Assembly (NCBI GenBank): GCA_963978905.1
Contig: OZ022257.1
Location: forward strand, 35,865,919 to 35,929,918
Direction: 5' to 3'
Length of the DNA: 64,000 bases
From: Trichostrongylus colubriformis
Lineage: Eukaryota > Nematoda > Chromadorea > Rhabditida > Trichostrongylidae
Within the stretch, counting starts at the first letter, position 1, and every line of letters begins with the position of its first letter. The position numbers were made by a program, and so were the translations under genes. Below are positions 1 to 10,600 of this stretch, one piece after another. The notes under the pieces are model-generated. The model saw only the letters and a list, made by a program, of their open reading frames with translations, was not told the origin of the DNA and ran no database searches.

Positions 1-381
1 CCTTGAGGAAGCCATATCCTCCTCGAGAGATCCCTGGTCGATCAATCACTTTCTCATTTTGAAAATGTTACGCCCTGCCACCCCCTCACAGCCCCCGAGA
101 ACATCTCACTTTCATTTGGTAAATTCAAAGTTATTAAAATATGCTAAAGTTTCTATGCTCAGTCAAGAAGCCGCAAACAATAGTCAGAGGAAGTCAGAGA
201 GGGTCAAAAGGACAAGCATCAGTAGAGGAATTTTCGAGGAGGCCGGGAACAGGGTTGTGTTTTGAAATCCCTCCCGAGAAATGGTCGATGCCATACACTG
301 GGCAGCAAAGCTTCTCGAAGAGATCCTCAACGGCCTACCTGTTTTCAAGTTTTGTAAGCAATACTAATACACATCTTTCTA
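1..381. other. unassigned sequence
   Basis: I see no gene, RNA or repeat that I recognise in this stretch. Two short overlapping open frames (59-265 and 141-398) have no signal peptide, motif or splice context. Confidence 0.4.
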
Positions 382-690
382 GGGCGACGGTGGTGTAGTT
401 ACAGGTGGTGCGCCCTCCACTCTCATAGTGAGGGGATCAAATCCTGAATAAGCGCCCGCCCAGGCTAACAAAGCCTTCCCGGAGTTGGTGAATTGGTACC
501 AGATCCGTCTTGGAGGATAAAAGCACTGATTTGTACATGGGCTGCCCCTCCCCCATATCGTTATAAAGGTCAAACTCATTCACCTGTCACCACAATTTTG
601 AATGAAGTTAGAATGAGCGGCTCATCCTGCAGAGAGTATTTATTGAAGCCAAAAACTTCATCCTTCATCTACACTTCTGATAGATGACAT
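382..690 (+). mobile_element. tRNA-like SINE, copy 1
   Basis: The left end (ggtggtgtagttacaggtgg) looks like a Pol III A box and gggatcaaatcc like a B box. A unique body and a degenerate cttcatcctt tail follow. The body matches the reverse complement of 2533-2838 over about 300 bp, including the shared block ggaggataaaagcactga. That makes it a dispersed tRNA-derived SINE rather than a functional tRNA. The exact boundaries are estimated. Confidence 0.6.
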
Positions 691-825
691 TACTACGATA
701 TCAGTGGACCTGGGCTACCGCGAATTCTGTATTTGTTTCCTAGGCCATACTAGTGATGCTATCTCCACTTATCACAACCTTCTTGTGAGGTAAATACTTT
801 GGCGTATAAGAGTATGTAAGCACCT

Positions 826-925
826 AAACCTCTCGAGCGAGACGGTCATTGAATAAAGCATGCTCGGTCACGATATCACCCGGAAACCATTCCAGAAATT
901 TCGCATATGTAAATGGAAGGTGCAA
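826..925. repeat. dispersed repeat X, copy 1
   Basis: About 100 bp is related to 2299-2400, centred on ctctcgag and gcatgct-ggtcac. Read on the minus strand both copies give similar peptides (VTEHAL...REV here, VTKHAQ...REV there). This suggests a decayed protein-coding transposon fragment; I cannot name the family. Confidence 0.45.
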
Positions 926-1732
926 CACAGGGCACATAGCCATACGGATTGTCCTTTTTCTATTTTTCAACTGACCGTTCCCAATACATGGCGCTACACG
1001 AAGAAAATCTGCGAGCTCACGATCAGTTCTATATGATTCTTCGATTCTTCTATTGCACAATTAATATCAGAACTGAAACACGTTGGCCATCTACATCACT
1101 GGCAGCAAGTTTAAATCTAAAGTGCTCCCTTCTTTAAACGGTAAGATTGTTCGGGAACAGAAGCACGTATGCGCTCCGTAAATTCTGGATAATTCATACA
1201 AGTATAGAAACCAAGAAGCAAGATCAAGATAACGGAAAAGCTATTACTAAATGCATGAATTTACGTGTGAAACTCACAACAAATTAATTTTCTACGAGCG
1301 CCACTGTGGAATGCGTCCGCTTGTATTCCTTTTAAAGGGCAAAATAAGATTTGAAGCATTATCGAGCTTCGACGAAAGCCTGCGAAACTCTATAACTGGT
1401 GAATATGTTCTTCAACTAAGGAAAAGTAAGGATATGACTTTCCTGAATGCCATGTGGAAGAGTACGTCTGCACTAATTGATGATTACTCAGGTCGAAAGT
1501 GCAGGGTAACCAGGTCAGACTACTAAAAACATCTCTTTTTTATGAGTCAGCGATGTTTTTGTTACACCAGGTCTGGCAATGTTCGCCGTACTGCAGTAGC
1601 AACTCGTTTTTGATTGGTAGGAAGGCGCCAGTTTTTCATTTTACAAAACCTACGATGACGACAAGAACGAAATTTGCCGAAGCTGAAGCTCCTAATACAA
1701 CGTTTGCCGAACAAGTAATGTGCAGCACTCAA
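926..1732. other. unassigned sequence upstream of the Gly-rich gene
   Basis: A 91-codon open frame at 1251-1526 (+) has no recognisable motif or signal peptide. The stretch should contain the distal promoter of the peptide gene at 1777. Confidence 0.3.
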
Positions 1733-1739
1733 TATAAAA
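1733..1739 (+). promoter_or_regulatory. TATA box of the Gly-rich peptide gene
   Basis: TATAAAA lies 44 bp upstream of the ATG at 1777. That spacing fits a TATA promoter with a very short 5' leader, as seen for small, highly expressed secreted-peptide genes. Confidence 0.6.
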
Positions 1740-1776
1740 CCAGCAGCATGCACTGCACACAACAACCACTGCAAAG

Positions 1777-2141
1777 ATGAACTCTCTTCTACTCGCCGGT
1801 CTCTTCTGCTCAGTCATGTTGCTCTGCAGCTCTTCTCCAGTTACCCATTATGCCATTCCTGAGGATGGAAGGTCAGATAACCATGAGCTTTTTATGTAGC
1901 TGTCCTCAACATTAAGCTCACTGCATCACAAATGATATTTCTTTTCAGGTTGCATCGAGTGAAGCGATGGGGTGGCCTTGGAGGTTTTGGAGGATATCCG
2001 GGCTTTGGTGGAGGATATCCGGGCTTTGGTGGCTTCGGATTCCCTGGATTCGGAAGCAGCTATGGAAGCAGTTATGGACTTAGTTCAAGTTACAGCTTAG
2101 GCGGCTATAACAATGGATATTTTGGTGGCTTTGGCAAATAA
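1777..2141 (+). CDS. secreted Gly/Tyr/Phe-rich peptide precursor
   Basis: Two exons, 1777-1871 and 1949-2141, join in phase (donor ag|gtcaga, acceptor cttttcag|g) to give 95 residues. Residues 1-20 are a signal peptide (MNSLLLAGLFCSVMLLCSSS). A short acidic propart (THYAIPEDGR) follows, then a basic LHRVKR cleavage site. The mature part is about 58 residues of Gly, Phe, Tyr, Pro and Ser, with GGYPGFGG twice, and ends GGFGK. This architecture (signal, propart, KR, Gly-aromatic peptide) is that of the nematode nlp/caenacin-type secreted peptides, many of which are epidermal and antimicrobial; that function is inference. A small Gly-rich eggshell or cuticle protein is the main alternative. The AATAAA at 2138-2143 overlaps the stop codon. 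Confidence 0.85.
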
Positions 2142-2298
2142 AAACTTTCTCGATGTCGATAAATCTTTATAGTATGTTGAACCAGTCGAAGGAGCATGAT
2201 ATCATCAAGAAGATTAAATAGCAACAGCACATGCCTAGGTAGGGTATTTAAATCCCAGGCCATCTAGCATCAATAAGTATCCTGGAATGCGGAAAATC

Positions 2299-2400
2299 AT
2301 TTCGAACCTCTCGAGGGGGGCAGTCAGTGCATTGAGCATGCTTGGTCACGGTGTCGCTTGAAAGCCTCCTCAAAATTTTGTAAGCCTGAATGTAATGTAG
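2299..2400. repeat. dispersed repeat X, copy 2
   Basis: Homologous to 826-925 in the same orientation. The conserved core is gagcatgcttggtcacggtg. See copy 1 for the peptide-level similarity on the minus strand. Confidence 0.45.
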
Positions 2401-2532
2401 AAGTGTGAGATAGATCATAATGTTAGTCGCACTAACACGTCTTCTGGTTGCAGATGAACGAAAATTAGTAGTCATCACTCAGATTTTGACTTATACCTTT
2501 CTCCCTTAATCGCCTCCACTTTTTACACCTCC

Positions 2533-2838
2533 TAATAAGATAAAGGATAAAGGATAAAGTTTTTTGGCGTTAATCAATCCCTTCCTGGGATGCGCCGCAC
2601 ATTCTAATCCCATTCAGAACTGTGATGGTTGATGAGTGCGATGTGGCCTATACAATGACTTACGGTGGCCAGCCGATGTACAAGTCAGTGCTTTTATCCT
2701 CCCATGACGAGTCTGGTATCAATTTGGCGACCCTGGACGGATGTCTTGGTTGGCCTGGGTAAGCGTTGGTGCGGATTTGATGCACGAACCATGACAGTGG
2801 GATGTGCGCCACCTGCCAGTACACCACCTCGGACCCTA
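2533..2838 (-). mobile_element. tRNA-like SINE, copy 2
   Basis: On the minus strand it begins gaggtggtgtactggcaggt (A-box-like), then ggttcgtgcatcaaatcc (B-box-like). It ends in a ctttatc tandem tail seen on the plus strand as ggataaaggataaag near 2540. It is homologous to 382-690 in the opposite orientation. The tail marks the 3' end of a SINE. Confidence 0.65.
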
Positions 2839-3257
2839 CGCTTATACTTTTACACTTCTTAATAATCGAAATAATTACTTCATGAGAACTGGCTTTGCGG
2901 GAAGCTAAGATTGTTCGCCAAGCAATGCAGTTGCTCCTAGCCGATGATGCAAGTCACCTCTCGGCAGCTTTCTACAATTACAGAAGAAGGAATCATGAGC
3001 ACACTCCCTCTTGTATTACTTGAACGTAACAATTCGGCTTACCGCATGTGGGGTATACGAGCTGCTGTAGCAAATCTTCAAAAACTTCAATTTTTTTTAC
3101 ATGAAGAGTACCGAATGAGACTCAACCTACCACGCTCAACTATTGTTATGGCTATTTCCGACATAAACTCCACAAAGATTTTGGATAGGAGGCTCTAGTT
3201 AGAGAAACAGGGTAGGGATAGAAGAACAGAAGAAAGCAACAATTCCCAAATTACGCC

Positions 3258-3371
3258 ATACACACAGACAGACAGACAAACAAACAAACAGACAGACAGA
3301 CAGGCAGACACACAGACAAAGACACACAGATAGAGACAGACACACAGACAGACGCAGAGACACACAAACAC
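3258..3371. repeat. (ACAG)n-type microsatellite
   Basis: About 110 bp of imperfect ACAG/ACAA/ACACAG repeat. The open frames read through it on the minus strand (Cys/Val/Leu-rich) are products of the repeat. Confidence 0.95.
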
Positions 3372-3399
3372 CAGGCAACAGTACACCCTGTCTGTTTCA

Positions 3400-4377
3400 G
3401 TCTAGTCACATGAGATAAGAATGGGTGTGTACCGTTACGTGTAAAAATCGCGTCACGACGTCGCATTCGCGGCGCCATTAGTGCGGCTTGCGGTCGGTTG
3501 GAACTCCGCTCAGGATGCTCTGGGCTGGTACCATGAAGGACCTTCAAAGATTGCAGGTTGGAAGCTTGGAAGTTCTGTTGCCTGTGTTGTTGTTTGGACA
3601 GATGAAACTACAAACAACCTGCACTTGGCCCGGGGGCTGCGCGATTTTCAGACGTAATAGTTCACACCCGGGAAGAATTAATCAGGCTCCAAGGATATGT
3701 ACCGAGCCCTGATCGTGTGTGCTCGCCCCCATACGTACGCTGCGACTAAAAAGACGGTTGTGTCTTTGTATGTATAGCATCTGAGCGTCACTCTGGGAAA
3801 TATTATGGCGGACTTATCAACCGCACATGGGCAATACATACATATACTTGTGCAGATTATCAGTATTTTCTCCTCACTGCCAAACAACTCAACATCTACA
3901 TTTTTACTTCCCAAACAGAATCAATAATGAATGAAAATAAACCTATCACTGTGTATGAAGGCGACAGTAGGGATAGCTCGGTTGTTGAGAAAAGCAGAGA
4001 ATGTTAAGTGTGAAAGAACGTTAGGTGTTCAAGGAGACCTTGAAATGAACCCCAGGGTTTTCAGACTTCAAGCTGGCATAGCCTTACTTCGATAAGTGAA
4101 CGCGCCACCCCAAAAGAATAAGATTATAACCTACGTAACGCAACAACACAACTGCAAGAATAGTTATTAAGAATCGAACATAATGAAATCACAGAACGAG
4201 ATGCTCCGGCGTATTAGCATCGTAAGAAATATTTAACGCACTCCATTCACATTATTTTATTTTACATATGACCCGGTCACAGATAGTGAGGACCCGTTGA
4301 GGTATTATAGAAATCTCCGGTACTCACAATCACACACAAAGCGGTGTTGAAATTATCCCTATTTCAGATTCGTTTCG
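3400..4377. other. unassigned sequence 3' of the glycosyltransferase
   Basis: No recognisable gene. It should contain the 3' UTR of the minus-strand glycosyltransferase whose stop codon is at 4378-4380. I did not find an unambiguous AATAAA close to the stop. Confidence 0.3.
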
Positions 4378-4621
4378 TCATCCAAGAAGTCGCTTGCGGG
4401 CTCTCTCGACTTTCTCGACTGAACAGTGGCCGCTCCTTGTCAGAAACCATAGACCATTTATTGCCTGAATATCAGTACAACAATGATGTCGAGAAGCACT
4501 TTTAAACGCTATATTTAATTCACATGCCTGGCGAGCCTCCTTGTTTTTCCGGCCCACATAGAAGTTATTATTGACTATGTAGGGCTGCTTCAGTCTTTTG
4601 TCTTTGTCGTTGAGGTAGAAC
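4378..4621 (-). CDS. glycosyltransferase last exon(s)
   Basis: The acceptor cgtttcaag|g completes the Trp codon of IADGKW. It encodes FYLNDKDKRLKQPYIVNNNF, then YVGRKNKEARQ and, after 63 bp, AINGLWFLTRSGHC and a basic tail. The 63-bp stretch 4465-4527 is open but begins gcatgt and ends attcag. Removing it as a GC-AG intron joins EARQ to AINGLWFL, closer to the family pattern. Both forms are in frame. Confidence 0.75.
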
Positions 4622-7600
4622 CTTGAAACGTTTCGCTTGAAAAACGCTTGAACTGATGGAGCGTTGGCGGTTCTTTTCACGAACTTCCATGGGCTTACCA
4701 TTTACCATCAGCTATATCACTATACTCGAAAGTTCGGCAAACTATCCCGTGATACTGCGTGGAGCACAACTCATTGAGAACGTCCTAAAATCGGGAGGAA
4801 GTAATAGCGATTCGATCATATTTAATGGGTCAAGAAATGCTGAACAAGAGAGTAAAGATAATCCGAAAACAGAGATTAGGCTACAGATCACAAAACGGAG
4901 AACGATTACAGAGAAAACAGAAAACACGCTACATTCCATTTCACTGCAGAATGAAACGGAAAAACAGTGGATAAAGATCATCGGGCGATGAATATGATGC
5001 ACACTAATGTGCAACTCAGACCTAACTCTTGTATTAGGTTGTCCCAATATCTTGTCGTATTTTTCCAAAAAAAATCAGTAACTCTTGTTCACTTCGAGGC
5101 AGGTCCAGGCGGTTCAGGAATATGGTAGAACGTTCCCTAAGCTTTCTAGGAAAATTCATATTGACCCACCAGATCCCGTGGAGAGAGCTACAATGCCCGT
5201 TGTCGATACCCACCCAACTCGCGGTGTCATCTATTATGAACGGTCTTGCGGCACCAAAACGACGGAAGCTTGCCACTCCATCAGCGCTGCATTGGGCAAG
5301 GGATGTGTGAGCTACGTGACCGTGCGCCGTTGGTTCATCAGCTTCAGCAACGGCGAGATTGACATGAAAGACAAACCACGCCTGGGACTGTGCTGGTTCT
5401 GGGACGAGGAAGGAATGCTTTTCCGCGAGGTGCTGGTACAAGGCGAGACAGTCACCGCTACCGTATGCACTCACCAGCTCCAGCAGCTCGCCGTCGCTGT
5501 TCGAAAAAGCGCCGAAAAAGGTCCGCGGTCACCCTCCTACATGACGACGCCCGCTCCAATTTCCTCCGATTTCGCGAAAAGTGCCCAGGCCAAGCTACAG
5601 GAGCTCGGCTGGGATATCCTGCCCCACCCGCCATACACTCCAGACATTGCTCTTTCTGACCAACACCTTACCCATCCTCTCGAATCCTTCCTGGCCAAGA
5701 GATACTCCTTGATTATGACTTGCTTGCGAAGGCGATCGCTGACTTCTTCGACTCTCAGAACCCAAAGTTCTGGGAGGAGGAAATCAACGATTTTCCTATA
5801 AAGTGGCAGAGGGTTGCCGATAGCAATGGTCAATACGTAGTTGCCTAATTGTTATTTGTTGGACGAAAAAAAAGTGATGATCTTGAAAAATACGACAAGA
5901 CTTTTGGGACAACCTAATATATTAAAGCTTATTACTGTATGCATCAAATAATGAATTTCGTTAATAAAGGTGCTCCAACACGTTTGACGTCAATCTGTGT
6001 ACAGGGGTGAGGCGAGAAGGCCCATGGTATCACTAGGTCAGTATCACTTTCCGTCCCTCTCACTCTATCCGTCTGCTTCCAATCCACCACCCTCCCTTGA
6101 CGTCCTTCAGACGCACACTCACGATAATCAGAGTAGTGCTTACTATCTGGGAAGAATAGGTCCTTAGATAACTGCTTAGGGTGCACCTTCGTCGCGGCTA
6201 CACGGAGCAGTTTGATGATGAAGGCAGCTTCAACACTGGAAATTTGTTCATCTACGGCCAAGGTGATTTGGTTTGGTGGACGTGGCTTGGTTGTGTTCAA
6301 GCGGGCAGCGTGAGGGTTTCTCTGCAGCCGCAACAAAGGCGTAGCCTGAAAAGTTATCAAAAGACCCACTTGCTCTGAGGAAGTACGCCACTGATCTGAT
6401 TATCGCGTGGTTTCTTTTAAGCTCACACTTTATGTAGCCACTGATCATTCGGAGTGATATTTGGTATCTGCTACTTCTCTTCCAGATACAAGGCCAAAGT
6501 ATTAGGTTGTACCAAAAGTCCTGCAGGATTTTTCCAAAAACATTAATAACTCTTGTTTACTCCGAGACAGATCTAGACGGTTCAAGAACATAGTGGATCT
6601 TCCTCTCTGCTTTCTAACAAAGTATGTATTGACCGACCAGATTCCGTGGAGAGACCTACAAAGCCCGTAGTCGGTACCCACCAAATACGCGGTGTCATCT
6701 ACATAGTGTGAGTGGTCTCGCGGCACCACAGCGACGGAAGCTTGCAAGCTGCAACTCCATTAACGTTGCATTGGGCAAGGGATGTGTGAGCTACGAGGCC
6801 GTGCGCCGCTGGTTCATCAGCTTCAGCAACGGCGAGATCGACATGGAAGACAAGCCAGGCTCAGGACTGTGCTACTTTTGGGACGCGGAAGGAATGACTT
6901 GACGAGAACTGGAGGACGAGCGGCTGACCCCAACTGCAGAACGGCCGTTGCGACTGTGGTCGAAAAGCTCGCGTCATTTACCCATGACCGGCACTTAATA
7001 AATCTGCTATCATTCGATTTTATTCGAGCTGCACTGGATCTACCTTCTTACCATCTTACTATACTGAGAATGGGCAATTATCTTCCATCACCTAGCACTA
7101 GCATGCATTACAACTTTCAGGAAAACAGCTGCCACATCAGCACTGAAAGAGCGAAAATGTTTGTAATTCACTACAGACGGCTGCTATCCACAAGATGAAG
7201 AACATAATGGGATCAATGTCAATTTCGACTTTGCAGTTTATCATCAGTGGCTACAACGTACATATATAGGTACATAAGAATCTAAGCAAATGAACAGAGT
7301 TTGAATATCTTCATAAGAATCACCTGATCGTAAAGTGAAGTGTTGCTTGAAAGGCGCTTATAGATTTCTTCGAATAGAACTGTTGCACCACTTGTCGGTT
7401 CCACCAGCATTGGACTGAATGCCAGCGAATCGCCCTAAAACGATTGCACAGTGGAATAATTACATAGTAATGTGAGTTTTTCGAAGAAATTCTACAGGCT
7501 TTTCACGTTTGAGGCAAGCAGAGCAATGATGAAGTATCACGAGAGAGAGAGAGCGGAGAGCATTGGGGGAGGGGACAGGTGGTTACCCGGAGACTTTCGC

Positions 7601-10600
7601 ACGCCATAGCAAAATCGTCCCCCTCCCACAACCCCGTCCCTCCCTCCCCAACGACTTTTCTCCAGTAAGGAATCGTGATCCTACAGCGAACATAGAATGG
7701 TTACCAAGTTGGAACAGAGCACAGCGTATGCGATAGAATAGTGCGATCATGACGTAGTAATGCCAGAAGATCACCTGCTGACGAGGGCTCTAAAACTCAA
7801 AACGTCGGACCAATACTCATGCGTAGTTCCAAGGATCTTTTATCTTGAGCCCCGATTTTATCTAAGTCTGAATAACTCCTCGATGGAGGGACCATCGAGG
7901 GACGTACACGATATAGTAGAGGATGGTTTGCACTAATAGGAAATGAGTATGGATTACGCAAGGTGCGTAACTACCTCCTAGGAAAATGCACGAAGATGTA
8001 CGTTTGAGGAAAGTTTACACAATTTGTTCACAAGAATAAACTAAGTGGGACTGGAGATAAAATATTCGGCACAGCTGCGTTACGAATCACGTGCAATGAT
8101 CCACAACTCGCAGAATGATACGAATTCCTGATGGCACCCGAAGCCTTGTAAAAAGGAACTTCACAGGTTTTTACGTTTGAGATAAGGAGGGATAGACGTA
8201 GATCATCAAAAAAGGGGCGTGTATACCATCGAGACAAAAAACTCCCTTTCAGACTTGCAGAAACTCTAAATTTCGGAATTCCAGATCTTTCGTGAGCCTA
8301 CCCGTACTCACAAAAGACTTAGCATGATGAATAATTTACGGAATTATGTGGAACATGCAGGTCGATCTAAAGGACAAGAAAATCAAGGAGGTATTGAGAT
8401 GTGGAGGAGGGACACACGTATCATTGGGCGGCGGTGCAGTGGAGAGTCAGGATTGAACTGGGTGGGATGTAGGAATGATAGCAACAGTCTCCAGAGGCTA
8501 CAGAATGGCAGTATCAGAATCACCAGTAGACTAGTAGAGCCACGCTGTTATGACTGGTGAACAAGGAACTTGTGTACCTCCAAAAGCTCTGTAACTTGTA
8601 AGGAAAGATCGACTTCTAAAACATTACAACTTACAGTATGCGTAAGCCCTTTGACTGGAGTCACAATATCTGCGTCATCAACCACGGTTGCATTAAGGAA
8701 CAGCTCCACGGGATCTCGGAACCATGTCGAGTCAGCCTCAATCAGCACAAAGCGCACCGAACTCTGAACAAAGCGATGTCGCTGGGTTTCTAAGCCTACG
8801 GCAAGCGGTGTTATTGAGCTTCAATAACGACTTAGACATTGATTGATATAACCATACGACGGGCGATCGTATCGCGCATTGTGCGACCCATGCTTCGCCT
8901 TCGCCTATTGCGATCGCAGTATAGTGCTATCGGGAACATTGGACAGAGAAAGAAATGTTGCAACAGGCGAAGTAACGATTGAAGTCCTTTGTCCTAAGAT
9001 TCTTTGGTAAGCTCAGAGACTTGAAGCGATGACAAACATTGCCTCAACGCCACACCCACCCCTTTTTCACAATACTCCGCGTTCACCCACTTCTCTCCTC
9101 TTGAAACCTCGGCTCACATTCTCTGATGCTCACATTATCCGTGTGCTGCTTTGCCGAACGAGGTTTTAGGTGTATTGGTTTTACTAACGGCCTGATGTTT
9201 CGACCCTTTCGTCGTCTTCTGAGGCCTGAAAATTGGCTCGAAGTTTGCTGATCCTTGTAGTGCGTGCAATGGTAAATATATTGCGAGACCGGCCGCGTTT
9301 TGATCACGCGTATTAATGATTATGTGGCCGGTAAGAGAAGGGAAACAACAACTCCACTTAGAAGGCACAGCCGTGAACACCACAGCGGTGATGACTATGA
9401 CGTGAAGTGCCCAGGTCACATGAGATCGAGATTTCATCTAGAAAGGCATTAGAAGCGTTTTGGATATCCGTAAGGGATCCAATAATGAACAACAGAAATG
9501 AATGTCCTTCAATCACACGTGAATTCCTACCGTTTGTTGGGGGATGAAAGATGTCGCGACTGACAGCACGTCATTTGTCATCACCGCTGTATAGTAAATC
9601 CCAGCCGCACATTATTAATAACAGGAGTCGGTAGCGACGTCCCACCGCTCGCGGTGGATCACCAGTTAAGTTCCGTTTCCTTCTTTCACCTATTCGACGC
9701 CTCCATGGACTGATCGGGTCCGAAATGCTAGGGGCTTTCGGCGCTCGATCGAGTAAATCAGGGGCCGGCAAACCTAGAGCCATATTTTAGGCGTCTGAAG
9801 ACGAGGAAAGGGTCGAAACGTCAGGCCGTCAATAAAATTCATCCACCAACCTCGTTTGGCAAAGCAGCATACGGATATTGTGAACTCCGTGTGCAATTTT
9901 GAATTACCCCATTACAAGACGCGACAATCTAAATGGTTCCCGTCGGCGCGCTCAGACTTAAGCAATTCAGATTGACAATGTTGTTCAGTCAGGGCACACC
10001 CGGGTGTCTAGGAAAATGCCTGGGTGTCTAGGAAAATGAGCGCTTCAGTATGACCCCCCCATCCTCAACGAGGACCTAATACGACCCCTCCCCCGTTCAA
10101 TACCATCCTCGCGTCTGTCGTGACAGTGGGTGGCCGCGTCGATTGAGCTCTGCGGATATTCCTTGTTTCTGTGCTAGCATTCTAATCACCAAGTTCTTCA
10201 TTACCTAACAACTTCTGGCGGACGGCTGTATTCGACAACGTTCATTCCAGTGGCGAGGAGTGGAAATAGATTTTTATTGCAATTTTTCGCCACCGCCTTC
10301 GGTAAATTTTTGTTCGTCCATCGAGTGGGAATCGATAGGTCATCATTTTGGGTGCCTATTGATCCTTGGTTTTCTATAACTTGTCGCCATGATTTCTTCC
10401 CCTTCTCGGTCGTCTTCTGTTCCAGTAAATCGTTGCCGTGTTGAGATGTCGCCACAAGCCCAGGGAAATATCGTCGACAAACTCCGCAGTGCAACATATG
10501 ATCAAGATATGCCACCCTATATGCGAGTGATTGTGGACGTGCTGATCGACACAAGGCGGGAGCTAATGAATGTCATCAAAAGGAGCGATCGAATCCTTGA

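Noticed and set aside
3390..3397. ctgtttca, the Caenorhabditis piRNA upstream motif
   Set aside because: A single occurrence next to a CTGT repeat is expected by chance.
3195..3547. Cys/Val-rich frames on the minus strand
   Set aside because: They are translations of the ACAG microsatellite.
5085..5801. The 238-codon frame as an intact transposase gene
   Set aside because: It joins N- and C-terminal parts across a deletion that removes the catalytic centre, and frames change after the junction.
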